Shown one piece after another: positions 24,886 through 35,237 of a stretch of 64,000 nt of DNA. A program made the translations under genes and the position numbers. The notes under the pieces are model-generated. The model did no database searches. It was not told the origin of the DNA and saw nothing but the letters and a program-made list of their open reading frames with translations. Position 1 is the first letter of the stretch, and every line of letters starts with the position of its first letter. This DNA comes from UBA1306 sp964396415 (GTDB taxonomy: Bacteria > Spirochaetota > Spirochaetia > Treponematales > Rectinemataceae): contig CAYNFM010000001.1 of NCBI GenBank assembly GCA_964396415.1, positions 1-64,000 of the forward strand. The letters are read 5' to 3'.

Positions 24886-25746
24886 CTACTGGAGCAGCTG
24901 CAAGACCGATTGCGTCCTTTGGTTGGCCTGGGCGAGCATTGCCCCGCCCGCCTGGACCAGGATCCTGTTCTTGGTGTATTCGACCATCTGGGCGGCCATG
25001 TCGGTGTCCCGGATTCTGCTCTCGGCGGCCTGGAGGTTCTCGGCCCCGACGTCGATGCCCTTTATGGCGTGCTCGAGGCGGTTCTGGTAGGCCCCGAGGT
25101 CGGCGCGCTGCTTGTTGACCCTCTTGAGCGCCTCGTCGACGACTCCGATCGTCCTGTTGGCGCCGTCGGCGTCCTCGAGGTTCACTATGCCTTCGCTGCC
25201 TACGTTCCGGACTCCGAGGGCCCTGGCGGTCATCGTCCCGATGTAGATGCGCTTGCGCTGATCCATGTTGGCGCCGATCTGGAACCACATGGAACCGGTC
25301 ACGGCGTTCTCGCCGTTGTCGCGGGCGAACCTGCCGGTCAGGAGATTCATGCCGTTGAACTGGGCGTGGCTGGCGATCCTGTCGATCTCGTCCACGAGCT
25401 GGGATACCTCGACCTGGATCTGCATGCGATCCTCGTTGGTATAGACGCCATTGGCGGCCTGCACCGAGAGCTCGCGAAGGCGCTGAATTATGTCCTGGCT
25501 TTCCTGGAGGTAGCCCTCCGTAGTCTGGATGAAGGAAATGCCGTTGGCCGCGTTCTTGCTGGCTTGATTGAGGCCGCGGATCTGGCTGCGCATCTTTTCG
25601 GATACGGCGAGGCCGGAGGCGTCGTCGCCTGCGCGGTTGATCGACTGGCCCGAAGAGAGCTTTTCCATGTTCTTGGAGAGCGCGTCGTTCGTCTCGCGGA
25701 GAGCCCTGTCGGCGAACATAGCGCTCAGGTTGTGGTTGATAATCAT
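24886..25746 (-). CDS. flaB: Flagellin core protein FlaB (copy 2)
   Basis: 286 residues, paralogue of the adjacent flaB with the same layout: MIINHNLSAMFADRALRETN, SSGQSINRAGDDASGLAVSE, then DTDMAAQMVEYTKNRILVQA and TQSVLQLLQ at the end. Differences are concentrated in the middle (an added short DNGENAV segment). The two flagellins probably co-assemble, as multiple FlaB proteins do in other spirochaetes. GGAGG lies just before the ATG. Confidence 0.95.
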   Translation of the reverse strand: MIINHNLSAMFADRALRETNDALSKNMEKLSSGQSINRAGDDASGLAVSEKMRSQIRGLNQASKNAANGISFIQTTEGYLQESQDIIQRLRELSVQAANGVYTNEDRMQIQVEVSQLVDEIDRIASHAQFNGMNLLTGRFARDNGENAVTGSMWFQIGANMDQRKRIYIGTMTARALGVRNVGSEGIVNLEDADGANRTIGVVDEALKRVNKQRADLGAYQNRLEHAIKGIDVGAENLQAAESRIRDTDMAAQMVEYTKNRILVQAGGAMLAQANQRTQSVLQLLQ

Positions 25747-25899
25747 AAAGATCCTCCTTGCAGTATGTCCCGGCGCATCCTTGCCCCGGGTTTTCTGATC
25801 GAATGCCGTCCTTTCGCCCGACTGGCGGAATCGGCCATATACGGGATCGGCTTGCCTGGCTGCTCCCCGAACCGCCTCCTTTCTCGCGATGCCGAGCGA

Positions 25900-25915
25900 T
25901 TCGGCTCAAGCCGAA
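25900..25915. promoter_or_regulatory. Interrupted palindrome upstream of flaB
   Basis: TTCGGCT and AGCCGAA are separated by CA. The size and symmetry suit a regulator operator; about 155 bases upstream of the flaB start. The regulator is unknown. Confidence 0.35.
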
Positions 25916-26068
25916 ACACAGGCGTCCGATAATTTAAGAAAGGGATGAGAGCCTTCGTCCCGCTACGGGTCTGGAGCTCGCAGTCCCTCGCTTTGTATAT
26001 CGGCGAATCCCCATCTGAACTTTAGCTTCATCCGGGAATCCCGCGACGTCTCGCGGGAAAACTTCGGC

Positions 26069-26097
26069 TTGCCCGAGCCATAGCGAGGACGTACAAT
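26069..26097 (+). promoter_or_regulatory. Promoter of the alpha/beta hydrolase gene
   Basis: TTGCCC (26069-26074), 17-base spacer, TACAAT (26092-26097), 27 bases before the ATG, which has GGAGG. Confidence 0.55.
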
Positions 26098-26124
26098 GCG
26101 AGCTATCCCCATTCGGAGGCTCTC

Positions 26125-27060
26125 ATGAAATCGTCCGATTTTTGGCACGGCGTTTCAGACGGCAAAACCATATTTGTTCGCGCTTGGCTCCCCTCGGGGA
26201 CGCCGAAGGCCCTCCTCCTCGTCGCTCATGGGATGGCCGAGCATTCCGGCCGCTACGAGCGCCTCGCCGAGTTGATGACGGGCGTCGGCTGGGCCGTCTA
26301 CGCGCCCGACCATCGCGGCCATGGCCGGAGCGCAGCGGCGGGCGAGCTCGGCTGGCTCGCCGAGCGCGACGGCTTCTCGAGGCTGCGCGACGATCTCCAC
26401 GAGGTCGCCCAGGAGGTCGCGGCCGACCATCCGGGTCTTCCCCTCTTCCTGCTTGGGCATTCGCTCGGCTCCCTCATCGCCGAAGCCTTCCTCGGCTCCT
26501 ATGGAAAGGGGCTCTCCGGCTGCGTGCTCTCCGGCGTCCTGATCCCGCCCGCGCCGCTCCTCCTCTTCGCGGCGAGACTCATCGCGGCGCTGGGCTCGAT
26601 CTTCAAGGGACAAAGGGCGCCCGCCAAGCTCCTCCACAAGATGAGCTTCGACTCGAACAACAAGGACTTCGAGCCCGCTCGGACTCTAATGGATTGGCTG
26701 TCCCGCGACGCGGCGGAAGTGGACAAGTACGTCGCCGATCCCCTGTGCGGCTTCGTCTGCAGCTTCGGACTCTATCGCGACCTGTTGACAGGCTTCTCGT
26801 CGGTCTACGGCAAGGGCTCCGGCTTCTCGAATCTCGCGAAGAGCCTGCCCATCTTCATCCTCGCCGGAGCCGAAGACCCTTTAGGCGGCGCCCTGGGCTT
26901 TGTGCCCCTCTTGGCGGGGAAATACAAGGCCGCCGAGCTTCAGGACGTCGAGACTAGGCTTTATCCCGGCGCCCGCCACGAGATCCTCAACGAGACGAAC
27001 AGGGATGAGGTCATGGCCGATGTAAAAGCCTGGCTCGAATCGAAGGCGGGCAAGGCCTAA
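26125..27060 (+). CDS. Alpha/beta hydrolase of the monoacylglycerol lipase/lysophospholipase type
   Basis: 311 residues. Serine aminopeptidase S33-type fold: oxyanion segment VAHGMAEHSGRYERLA, DHRGHGRS, nucleophile Ser in LGHSLGS (about residue 114), Asp in LAGAEDPLGG and His in YPGARHEIL, giving a complete catalytic triad. There is no signal peptide, so it is cytoplasmic or membrane-associated. Probable substrate is a glyceride or lysophospholipid, by family. It is a single-gene unit with its own promoter. Confidence 0.88.
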   Translation: MKSSDFWHGVSDGKTIFVRAWLPSGTPKALLLVAHGMAEHSGRYERLAELMTGVGWAVYAPDHRGHGRSAAAGELGWLAERDGFSRLRDDLHEVAQEVAADHPGLPLFLLGHSLGSLIAEAFLGSYGKGLSGCVLSGVLIPPAPLLLFAARLIAALGSIFKGQRAPAKLLHKMSFDSNNKDFEPARTLMDWLSRDAAEVDKYVADPLCGFVCSFGLYRDLLTGFSSVYGKGSGFSNLAKSLPIFILAGAEDPLGGALGFVPLLAGKYKAAELQDVETRLYPGARHEILNETNRDEVMADVKAWLESKAGKA

Positions 27061-27061
27061 C

Positions 27062-27092
27062 TTGACCCGCCGCCTCGCTTCGATTGTATAAT
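27062..27092 (+). promoter_or_regulatory. Promoter of pcnB
   Basis: TTGACC (27062-27067), 19-base spacer, TATAAT (27087-27092). The -10 is a perfect match; the spacer is long. It begins directly after the preceding stop codon. Confidence 0.5.
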
Positions 27093-27129
27093 ATCGCGCA
27101 TTTCATCCATTTCTTCGCGAGGCGCAGCA

Positions 27130-28437
27130 TTGCTCATCCGCTACCGCAGATCAGAAGACGGCAGGCTCCTGGCCAAGGCCGTCGTATACACCCAGGCGGA
27201 ACATAGGATCGAGCGCTCGGGAATAGATCCCGACGCGCTCCGGATCGTAGAGCGCCTGCGCGAGAACGGCCACGAAGCCTATATCGTCGGCGGCGCGGTC
27301 CGCGATCTGCTGCTCGGCCGCATGCCGAAGGATTTCGACATAGTCACGGACGCTCCGCCTTCGCGCATCAAGCGGGTGTTTCGCTCGGCCCGCGTCATCG
27401 GAAGGAGGTTCCGCCTGGTGCATGTCTACGCCGGGCCCAAGATTTTCGAGGTGTCCACGTTCAGGTCCATCGCCAACGGCACCGTCGGCAACGAATTCGG
27501 CAGCATCGACGAGGATGCCCATAGGCGCGACTTCACCCTCAACGCGCTGTATTTCGATCCCTACGATTCGACTCTGGTCGACTATGTCGGAGGATTCAAG
27601 GATATCGCCGTCAGGAGAATAGAGCCTGTCATCCCCCTCAAGACTATCTTCAAGGAAGACGCGGTCCGGATGATTCGATGCGTCAAGTATGCGGCGACCG
27701 CCGGCTTTCGGATCCCCCTCAAGCTCAGGATGGCGCTCAGGCGGGATTCGGCCTTGTTGGGCGCGGCCAGTCCCTCGCGCCTGACCGAAGAATTCCTCAA
27801 GATACTGGGATCGGGCTCTTCGGTGAAGATAGTCGAAGGCCTAGCTCGATTCGACCTGCTCCGCCATATCCTCCCCGAGTGCGCCGCTCTCATGAGGACG
27901 AGCCCCGCCTTCGCCGCCTCGCTACGCGAGGCGCTCGGCGAGCTCGACGAGCACGCGAAAATCACTTCCAGGGATGCTTCACTTTCCGTCTTCTTGGCCC
28001 ATTACCTCAAGCCCTTCCTCGAGAGCGGGCCCGACCGCATCGTCGATACTCCCGACGCCTATCGAGAGGCGGTGCACGAGGCAAGGCTCTTTCTCGCTCC
28101 CTTGAATCCGCCCCGCGTCGAGCTCGAAGCCGCCGTCCTCATCGTATTCAAGAGGCGGGGAATATCGCCCATGCAGCGGCCGCGAAAGTGGGGCGCCGAA
28201 AGGGGCGAATACCGGGTCCCCGATTCCGTCCGCAAGGAAGCGGGGCGAAGAGGAGGGGCGCAGCGCCAGAACGATAGGGGCGAGCCTCGGAAAGAAGAGA
28301 CCCCGTCGGAGCCTCCGCCGGGAGAGGGCGGGACGATTCGCGCGGAAGGCGCGGCCGCGAAGCGAAGGCACCGCAGGAATCGAAACAGGCACAGACCTCA
28401 AGGCGGACAGGCCGCTCGCGAGCCGCCGGGTGCATAA
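27130..28437 (+). CDS. pcnB: PcnB-like poly(A) polymerase / tRNA nucleotidyltransferase family
   Basis: 435 residues. The nucleotidyltransferase head has GGAVRDLLLGRMPKDFDIVT (metal Asp pair) and RRDFTLNALYFDP; the neck has EDAVRMIRCVKYAATAGF. The LVHVYAG...EVSTFR pattern and the highly basic, disordered C-terminal tail (about 345-435, many Arg/Lys/Gly) favour a poly(A) polymerase over a CCA enzyme; activity cannot be settled by eye. The start is TTG at 27130. No ATG is suitably placed. Confidence 0.82.
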   Translation: MLIRYRRSEDGRLLAKAVVYTQAEHRIERSGIDPDALRIVERLRENGHEAYIVGGAVRDLLLGRMPKDFDIVTDAPPSRIKRVFRSARVIGRRFRLVHVYAGPKIFEVSTFRSIANGTVGNEFGSIDEDAHRRDFTLNALYFDPYDSTLVDYVGGFKDIAVRRIEPVIPLKTIFKEDAVRMIRCVKYAATAGFRIPLKLRMALRRDSALLGAASPSRLTEEFLKILGSGSSVKIVEGLARFDLLRHILPECAALMRTSPAFAASLREALGELDEHAKITSRDASLSVFLAHYLKPFLESGPDRIVDTPDAYREAVHEARLFLAPLNPPRVELEAAVLIVFKRRGISPMQRPRKWGAERGEYRVPDSVRKEAGRRGGAQRQNDRGEPRKEETPSEPPPGEGGTIRAEGAAAKRRHRRNRNRHRPQGGQAAREPPGA

Positions 28438-28446
28438 GCCCGTACC

Positions 28447-28476
28447 TTGACAAGTCTTCTCCTTATTTTCCAGAAT
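28447..28476 (+). promoter_or_regulatory. Leaderless-type promoter of the DUF4912 gene
   Basis: TTGACA (28447-28452), 18-base spacer, CAGAAT (28471-28476), six bases, then GTG at 28483. It decides the start: the longer frame opening at 28447 would start inside the -35 element. Confidence 0.6.
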
Positions 28477-28482
28477 GTCGTC

Positions 28483-29226
28483 GTGAGGATCCACAGGCTC
28501 GATGCCCTTTCGATCGACGAGCTCTATGCGCTTGCCGATAAAACGGGACTCGATCTGCCTCCGGGATTGGAGAGGCCCTTCGTCGTCGAGGAGATCCTCG
28601 AGGCCCTCGAGGAAGATTCGGAGGATAGGCGCGCCGCCCAGGGCGAGGCGGTGCACATCGACGAGAAGAAGTATTCGGGGCTGCGCATCGGCGATTTCGA
28701 TCTGGATCTGGACCGGGGCGAATCCCTGGCGCTTCGATATAACGAGACCATGATACGGGCCATCGCGCGGGACCCTTCCTGGGCATTCGCGTATTGGGAC
28801 GTGGCCGATTCAGAGCTCGAAATGCTTCGCGGCGACGACACCTCGGCGGGGATATTCCTTCGCGTCTCGGAGATAGGGGCGACGGGGGAGAGCGGCGATT
28901 CGCAGCGCGAGTACTTCGACATCCCCGTCGCGGACAACGACTATCAATGGTATATAAACCTGCCGCGCCCCGGCATCCGCTTCCGAATCGACCTCTGTGC
29001 TCGGAGAGGGGGACAGGCGGGAAAATTCCGGATTCTGGCCCGCTCCGGCGAAATAGAGTCTCCGAGGCAGGGATTCTCCGCTTCGGTACAGGATCTCGAT
29101 CCCGCGTCCTTCGAGCTCCTCGTCCTGTCCGGCGTGGAAGACCTCCCGCTCGACGATTCTTCCGAGGGAAACCCGCTTCGAATCTTGCCTTCCGGCCCCG
29201 CGAGGTCCGGTAATCGCGCCGATTGA
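28483..29226 (+). CDS. DUF4912-domain protein
   Basis: 247 residues. Residues about 3-40 (LDALSIDELYALADKTGLDL) look like a Rho-N/SAP-like helix-extended motif. The DUF4912 core follows (ALRYNETMIRAIARDPSWAFAYWDV, later DNDYQWYINLPRPG). These proteins are often encoded beside GH57/DUF1957 glucan enzymes, as here (12 bases to the next gene), so a role in glycogen or glucan metabolism is likely, but the biochemistry is unknown. Confidence 0.8.
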   Translation: MRIHRLDALSIDELYALADKTGLDLPPGLERPFVVEEILEALEEDSEDRRAAQGEAVHIDEKKYSGLRIGDFDLDLDRGESLALRYNETMIRAIARDPSWAFAYWDVADSELEMLRGDDTSAGIFLRVSEIGATGESGDSQREYFDIPVADNDYQWYINLPRPGIRFRIDLCARRGGQAGKFRILARSGEIESPRQGFSASVQDLDPASFELLVLSGVEDLPLDDSSEGNPLRILPSGPARSGNRAD

Positions 29227-29238
29227 GGGATTCAAAGG

Positions 29239-30825
29239 ATGAAAACCGCCTACCTCGCCCTCGTCCTCAATGCGCATATGCCATTCGTCCGACGGCCAGA
29301 GCATCCGCATTTCCTGGAGGAGCGTTGGTTCTTCGAGGCGGTTTCCGAGACTTATCTCCCTCTCCTTCGCGTATTTCGATCGCTCGAGGCGGACGCGGTG
29401 CCTTTCCATCTCACGCTGAGCGTCTCGCCCACCCTCGCCTCGATGCTCGGCGACAAGCTACTGTGCGGGCGCTATGCGGATTATCTCGATTCCCAGCTCA
29501 GGCTCGCCGCGGCCGAGGAGGATCGCATCGGGCGCGACCCGGTATTCGGACCTCTCGCGCGGATGTATCGAGCGCTGTACTCGGCCGACAAGGACGACTT
29601 CCAGGGGCTCTACGGCGGGGACATCGTTTCCGCCTTGGATTTCTACTATAAAAAGGGGAGGGTGGAGCTCGTAACGAGCGGGGCCACCCACGCCTTTCTT
29701 CCGATCTTCCGCGATTGTCGCGAGGCTGTGACCTCGCAGGTCGAAACCGCGATAATCGCCCACCGCAAGATCTTCGGGAAGCATCCGGCGGGCTTCTGGC
29801 TTCCGCAGATGGGATGGTACCCGGGAATCGGAGAGGTGCTTCGATCGTATAACGTGCAATATACTGTCGTGACGACCAGGGGCGCGATGCTCGGCGAGCC
29901 TACGCCCCGTTATGGATCCTTCGCTCCGGTCGAGTGCCCATCGGGCCTCGTGGTCTTCATCCGGGACGCCGGCGCGACCAAGGCGGTATGGTCCGAGTCG
30001 ACGGGCTATCCGGCCGATCCCGTCTATCGTGATTTCTATCGCGATATCGGCTTCGACCTCCCGGCCGACTACGTCAAGGCCTACCTGCAGGATACGGACG
30101 AGCGGATCTTCACGGGATTCAAGTACTGGGCGGTGACCGGCAGGACGGAGGAAAAGCGCCCCTATTACCCCGCGGTCGCCGCGGTCAGGGCGGTCCGGCA
30201 CGCCGCGAGCTTCCTCGCCGAGCGCAAGGCCTCGGCGTCGGCCGCTTCCGGCCTCATGGACAGGCCCCCCCTCATGGTATGCCCGTTCGACGCGGAGCTC
30301 TTCGGCCACTGGTGGTTCGAAGGCCCGGCTTTCCTCGAGGCCCTGTTCCGCCAGGCCGCCTCCGACGATGAGCTCGCCGTCTCGACCCTCGGCGACTATC
30401 TCAGGGACTTCCCTCCGGCTCAGAAGTCGGTGCCGGAATTCTCATCCTGGGGAGACGGCGGCTTCGCCGAAGTCTGGCTCGACGGCTCCAACGACTGGAT
30501 TTACAGGCACGTGGCCAAGGCGATCGAACGAATGTCGGAGCTCGCGGAGCGCTTCCCCGACGAATCGGGCCTGCGGGAGCGGATTCTCGATCAAGCGGCG
30601 CGCGAAGTCCTTCTCGCCATGTGCTCTGATTGGGCCCTCCTCATGCGGGCGGGCAAATCCGCGGGCTTCGCGCGGCGCCAGATCGAGGAGCCTATCGCGA
30701 ATTTTGGCCGGATTTACGACATGCTCTGCTCGAATACGGTCAGTACCGAATGGCTCACCCGGCTCGAGAAGAGGAACAACCTCTTTCCTTCGATAAACTA
30801 CCGGATGTTTAGGCGCAAGAGATGA
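29239..30825 (+). CDS. GH57 (DUF1957) glucan branching enzyme homologue lacking the catalytic Glu
   Basis: 528 residues, the size and layout of bacterial GH57 1,4-alpha-glucan branching enzymes. The N-terminal motif is LVLNAHMPF, where the family usually has His-x-His-x-P (Asn11 replaces the first His). The nucleophile motif, normally WLPE, reads GFWLPQMGWYPG with Gln190. The acid/base Asp is kept (Asp351 in CPFDAELFGHWW). The fold therefore looks intact while activity is doubtful: it may be a glucan-binding or regulatory pseudoenzyme. GAG to CAG is a single-base change, so a sequence error must be considered. Co-transcribed with the DUF4912 gene. Confidence 0.85.
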   Translation: MKTAYLALVLNAHMPFVRRPEHPHFLEERWFFEAVSETYLPLLRVFRSLEADAVPFHLTLSVSPTLASMLGDKLLCGRYADYLDSQLRLAAAEEDRIGRDPVFGPLARMYRALYSADKDDFQGLYGGDIVSALDFYYKKGRVELVTSGATHAFLPIFRDCREAVTSQVETAIIAHRKIFGKHPAGFWLPQMGWYPGIGEVLRSYNVQYTVVTTRGAMLGEPTPRYGSFAPVECPSGLVVFIRDAGATKAVWSESTGYPADPVYRDFYRDIGFDLPADYVKAYLQDTDERIFTGFKYWAVTGRTEEKRPYYPAVAAVRAVRHAASFLAERKASASAASGLMDRPPLMVCPFDAELFGHWWFEGPAFLEALFRQAASDDELAVSTLGDYLRDFPPAQKSVPEFSSWGDGGFAEVWLDGSNDWIYRHVAKAIERMSELAERFPDESGLRERILDQAAREVLLAMCSDWALLMRAGKSAGFARRQIEEPIANFGRIYDMLCSNTVSTEWLTRLEKRNNLFPSINYRMFRRKR

Positions 30826-30856
30826 AAGGGCCCGCTAAGCTCCGCGCGAACCCTAC

Positions 30857-30886
30857 TTGAATCTCGGCTTCGCCCCGTGGCATTAT
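30857..30886 (+). promoter_or_regulatory. Leaderless-type promoter of purB
   Basis: TTGAAT (30857-30862), 18-base spacer, CATTAT (30881-30886), five bases, ATG at 30892. No ribosome binding site. Confidence 0.45.
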
Positions 30887-30891
30887 TCGCC

Positions 30892-32334
30892 ATGGAGACC
30901 CGCGACATTTTCGAGAATCTCTCTCCCCTCGACCATCGGTACTGGAAAGCCAACGAGGAAGTATTCGATTCGCTCTCCTCGATCCTATCCGAGAAGGCGC
31001 AAGTGCGCTGGTGCGCGAGGGTCGAGGCCGCCCTCCTCGAAACCCACCTTGAGCTCCGCGATCGCTCCGATCCGGAGCTCTTCGCTTCTATAGGGGAAAT
31101 AGCCGAGACTATCGATCCTTCCGAGGTATACGCCGAGGAAGAAAGGACGAGGCACAACATCCGCGCCCTCGTCAACGTCTTCCAGCGCAAGGTCGCCCCC
31201 GAGGTCGCGAATCTCGTTCATCTCGGCGCGACGAGCGCTGACATCCTGGATACCGCCAAGTCCCTGGCGCTGCGCGAGGCGTCAAGGCGCGTCGTCCTTC
31301 CCCTGCTCGCCCGCGTCGACCTCGAGCTCTGCCGCATAGCCGTCGAGGAGGCGGAGACTCCGCAGGTTGGGCGTACCCACGGGCAGCACGCGGTCCCCCT
31401 GACCTTCGGATTCGCGATGGCCGCATACGCGAGCCGCCTGGGCAAATGCGTCCTCCGCGCGCGCGATCTGAGCGGGGACCTGCGAGGCAAGCTTGCCGGG
31501 GCGGTGGGTTCGTATAACGCGCTCTCGATGAGCTATCCCGACCCCGAGGCCGTGGAGAGAAGCTTTCTCGAGCGCCTCGGCCTCGAGGCATCCGAGCATT
31601 CGACTCAGCTGGTCGAGCCCGAGCACGTCCTCAGGCTCCTTCTCGAGCTCAACGCGGCCTTCGGAGTGCTGGCCAACCTCGCCGACGACCTGCGCAGCCT
31701 GCAACGGACCGAGATAGGGGAGGTGCGGGAATCCTTCGCCCGGGGACAGGTCGGCTCTTCCACGATGCCTCAAAAGCGGAACCCCTGGAACAGCGAGCAC
31801 GTAAAGAGCCTGTGGAAGGCCTTTTCGCCCCGCGTCCTCTGCTTTTACTCGGATCAGATATCCGAGCATCAGCGCGATCTCACGAACTCCGCGAGCGAGC
31901 GATTCGTGCCGGAGTATCTCGCCGGCCTCTCGGCCGCGGCGAACCGGATGCTCTCCGTCCTCGAGGGCCTGGTCGTAGACCGCGAGCGCATGGCCGCGAA
32001 CCTCGGAATGACGGGCGGGGCGGTCCTCGCGGAGCCGGCCTACATACTTCTCGCGGAGTCCGGGGAGGCCGACGCGCACGAGCGGATGCGCCGCATAACG
32101 CTGCTCTGCGAGAGGGAAGGCCTCTCCCTGCGGCAAGCCCTGGAACGGGAGGGCGTCCTCGGGCCGCTTACGCGAAGGCTCGAGGCCCTCGGCTTCGCCG
32201 AGGCCTCGTCCTTCTTCGAGGAGCCCTGGCGCTATCGGGGGAAGGCTGCCGAGCGGGCCCGCGCCGTCGGCGGAAAATACCGCGGGCTCATGGGGCCCAT
32301 CGTCGCGGGAGGAACTGGCGCGCCCGCGCGCTGA
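30892..32334 (+). CDS. purB: Adenylosuccinate lyase PurB
   Basis: 480 residues. It catalyses removal of fumarate from SAICAR and from adenylosuccinate. Opens METRDIFENLSPLDHRYW; catalytic His in QVGRTHGQHAVPLTFGF; fumarase/lyase signature GSSTMPQKRNPWNSE at about 287-301. ATG at 30892 is chosen over GTG at 30877 because the protein then begins as family members do and the promoter geometry fits. First of four purine genes. Confidence 0.93.
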   Translation: METRDIFENLSPLDHRYWKANEEVFDSLSSILSEKAQVRWCARVEAALLETHLELRDRSDPELFASIGEIAETIDPSEVYAEEERTRHNIRALVNVFQRKVAPEVANLVHLGATSADILDTAKSLALREASRRVVLPLLARVDLELCRIAVEEAETPQVGRTHGQHAVPLTFGFAMAAYASRLGKCVLRARDLSGDLRGKLAGAVGSYNALSMSYPDPEAVERSFLERLGLEASEHSTQLVEPEHVLRLLLELNAAFGVLANLADDLRSLQRTEIGEVRESFARGQVGSSTMPQKRNPWNSEHVKSLWKAFSPRVLCFYSDQISEHQRDLTNSASERFVPEYLAGLSAAANRMLSVLEGLVVDRERMAANLGMTGGAVLAEPAYILLAESGEADAHERMRRITLLCEREGLSLRQALEREGVLGPLTRRLEALGFAEASSFFEEPWRYRGKAAERARAVGGKYRGLMGPIVAGGTGAPAR

Positions 32335-32362
32335 TGGCAGGGTCCGACCGGCGCGCGCCGCC

Positions 32363-32390
32363 GCCGGCCCGCTGCCGGCGACGGGCCGGC
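32363..32390 (+). terminator. GC-rich hairpin between purB and guaB
   Basis: Arms GCCGGCCCG (32363-32371) and CGGGCCGGC (32382-32390), 10-base loop. No T-run follows, so it may attenuate or stabilise rather than terminate. Confidence 0.35.
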
Positions 32391-32482
32391 CGCCGGCGGA
32401 CGTAATATGGCGGCCGCCGCGGGATGGCCGTCCGGAAGGCGCGGTTCGCGCCGATAGCGCATTCGCTGCGCGGAAGGCCCTC

Positions 32483-33922
32483 ATGTTCGAAGAGACCTAT
32501 TCCTACGACGACATCCTCCTTATTCCCGGCTATTCGGAGATCCTCCCGAGGGACGCGGACGTATCCGCCGTCATCGCCGGAGATATTTCGCTCAACGTTC
32601 CGGTCCTTTCCTCCGCGATGGATACCGTCACCGAGGAGAGGATGGCCGTAGCCATAGCCTTGCAGGGCGGCGCCGGCGTCATCCATCGCAATCTCTCGCC
32701 GGGCGATCAGGCCGAGCAGGTCGCCGCGGTCAAGCGCTATCTCAATTGGATCATCGAAAACCCCGTTACCGTCGAGGCTCATCGGACTCTCCGGGACGTC
32801 CGGGCGCTGATGGAGTCCCAGAGGGTCACGGGCCTGCCGGTCGTCGACCGGGCCGGGAAGCTCATGGGAATCATCACCGCGCGCGACCTCCGCTTCAGGC
32901 GAGACGACCTCGCCCTGGTGAGCGACGCCATGACTTCGCGCGTGGTGGTCGAGAGGCCGGACGCGACGCCGGCGAGCGCTCGCGCCAAGTTCGACGAGCA
33001 TCGCATAGAGAAGCTGCCGGTAGTGGACGACGAGGGCAGGCTCGCGGGGCTCATCACGGTCAAGGACATGGAAAAGCACGAGCGCTTTCCGCGCGCGGCG
33101 ACCGACAAGGCCGGCCGCCTCATCGTGGGCGCGGCCGTTTCGCCGCAGGACTACGAGGCGCGCATGCCTCTCCTCAAGTCGGCGAGAGTCGATTTCGTGG
33201 TCCTCGATACGGCCCACGGCGATTCGCGCAACGTAGTCGACGCCGTCCGCGGCATCAAGCGCTCCTATCCCGGCGTTCCCGTGATCGGCGGCAACGTGGC
33301 GACCGCCGAAGGCACGAGGAGGCTGGTCGAAGCGGGCGCGGACGCCGTCAAAGTCGGCGTCGGGCCCGGTTCCATCTGTACGACGCGCATAGTCGCCGGC
33401 GTGGGCGTGCCGCAATTCTCCGCGGTGCTCCGCTGCGCGGACGAGGCCGCGAAGTCGGGCATTCCCGTGATCGCGGACGGCGGCATCAAGTATTCGGGCG
33501 ATATCGTGAAGGCGATCGCGGCCGGTGCCGCGGCCGTGATGGTCGGCAACCTCCTCGCCGGCCTGAAGGAGGCTCCAGGGCGCGAGGTCCTCTACGAAGG
33601 CAGGATCTATAAGGAATACCGGGGCATGGGATCGATGGGCGCCCTGAAGGACGGCTCCGGCGACCGCTACGGCATCGCGAAGGACGAGACGCCGGTGCCC
33701 GAGGGCATCGAGGGCCGCGTGCCGTACAAGGGCGAGCTCAAGAGCTTCCTTCATCAGCTCATCGCCGGGCTGAGGAAGGGCATGGGCTATTGCGGCTGCA
33801 GGGACTTAGGCGAGCTCAGGCGCTATAGGCGCTTCGTGCGCGTCACCCAGGCGGGCCTGCGCGAGAGTCACGCCCACGACGTCGCGATCACCCAGGAAGC
33901 CCCCAACTACAGTAGGCCTTGA
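32483..33922 (+). CDS. guaB: IMP dehydrogenase GuaB
   Basis: 479 residues. It oxidises IMP to XMP, the committed step to GMP. (beta/alpha)8 barrel interrupted by a CBS pair (about 95-215). Catalytic Cys299 in GPGSICTTR; flap Arg/Tyr segment RGMGSMGALKDGSGDRYG; DTAHGDSRNVVDAV binds NAD/IMP. GGAAGG lies upstream of the ATG. About 86 bases separate it from purA. Confidence 0.95.
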   Translation: MFEETYSYDDILLIPGYSEILPRDADVSAVIAGDISLNVPVLSSAMDTVTEERMAVAIALQGGAGVIHRNLSPGDQAEQVAAVKRYLNWIIENPVTVEAHRTLRDVRALMESQRVTGLPVVDRAGKLMGIITARDLRFRRDDLALVSDAMTSRVVVERPDATPASARAKFDEHRIEKLPVVDDEGRLAGLITVKDMEKHERFPRAATDKAGRLIVGAAVSPQDYEARMPLLKSARVDFVVLDTAHGDSRNVVDAVRGIKRSYPGVPVIGGNVATAEGTRRLVEAGADAVKVGVGPGSICTTRIVAGVGVPQFSAVLRCADEAAKSGIPVIADGGIKYSGDIVKAIAAGAAAVMVGNLLAGLKEAPGREVLYEGRIYKEYRGMGSMGALKDGSGDRYGIAKDETPVPEGIEGRVPYKGELKSFLHQLIAGLRKGMGYCGCRDLGELRRYRRFVRVTQAGLRESHAHDVAITQEAPNYSRP

Positions 33923-34007
33923 AGGCTCGGTCCGATATACTCGAATCGATCGATCGGGAAGCCGATTCGATGATCGACTCTGCCTTGAAATCGGCTCGGG
34001 GGGCAGC

Positions 34008-35221
<1,214 letters not shown>

Positions 35222-35237
<16 letters not shown>

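Larger units (their letters stand above)
25747..26124. other. 378-base divergent intergenic region between flaB and a hydrolase
   Basis: It contains the flaB ribosome binding site, a 16-base interrupted palindrome TTCGGCTcaAGCCGAA (25900-25915), a 7-bp hairpin CCCGCGA/TCGCGGG (26040-26057) and the promoter at 26069-26097. I could not identify a convincing sigma-28 type promoter for flaB. No gene seen. Confidence 0.6.

Noticed and set aside
25747..25960. Sigma-28 promoter for flaB
   Set aside because: GCCGAT-like fragments occur, but none with a matching TAAA element at a proper spacing.
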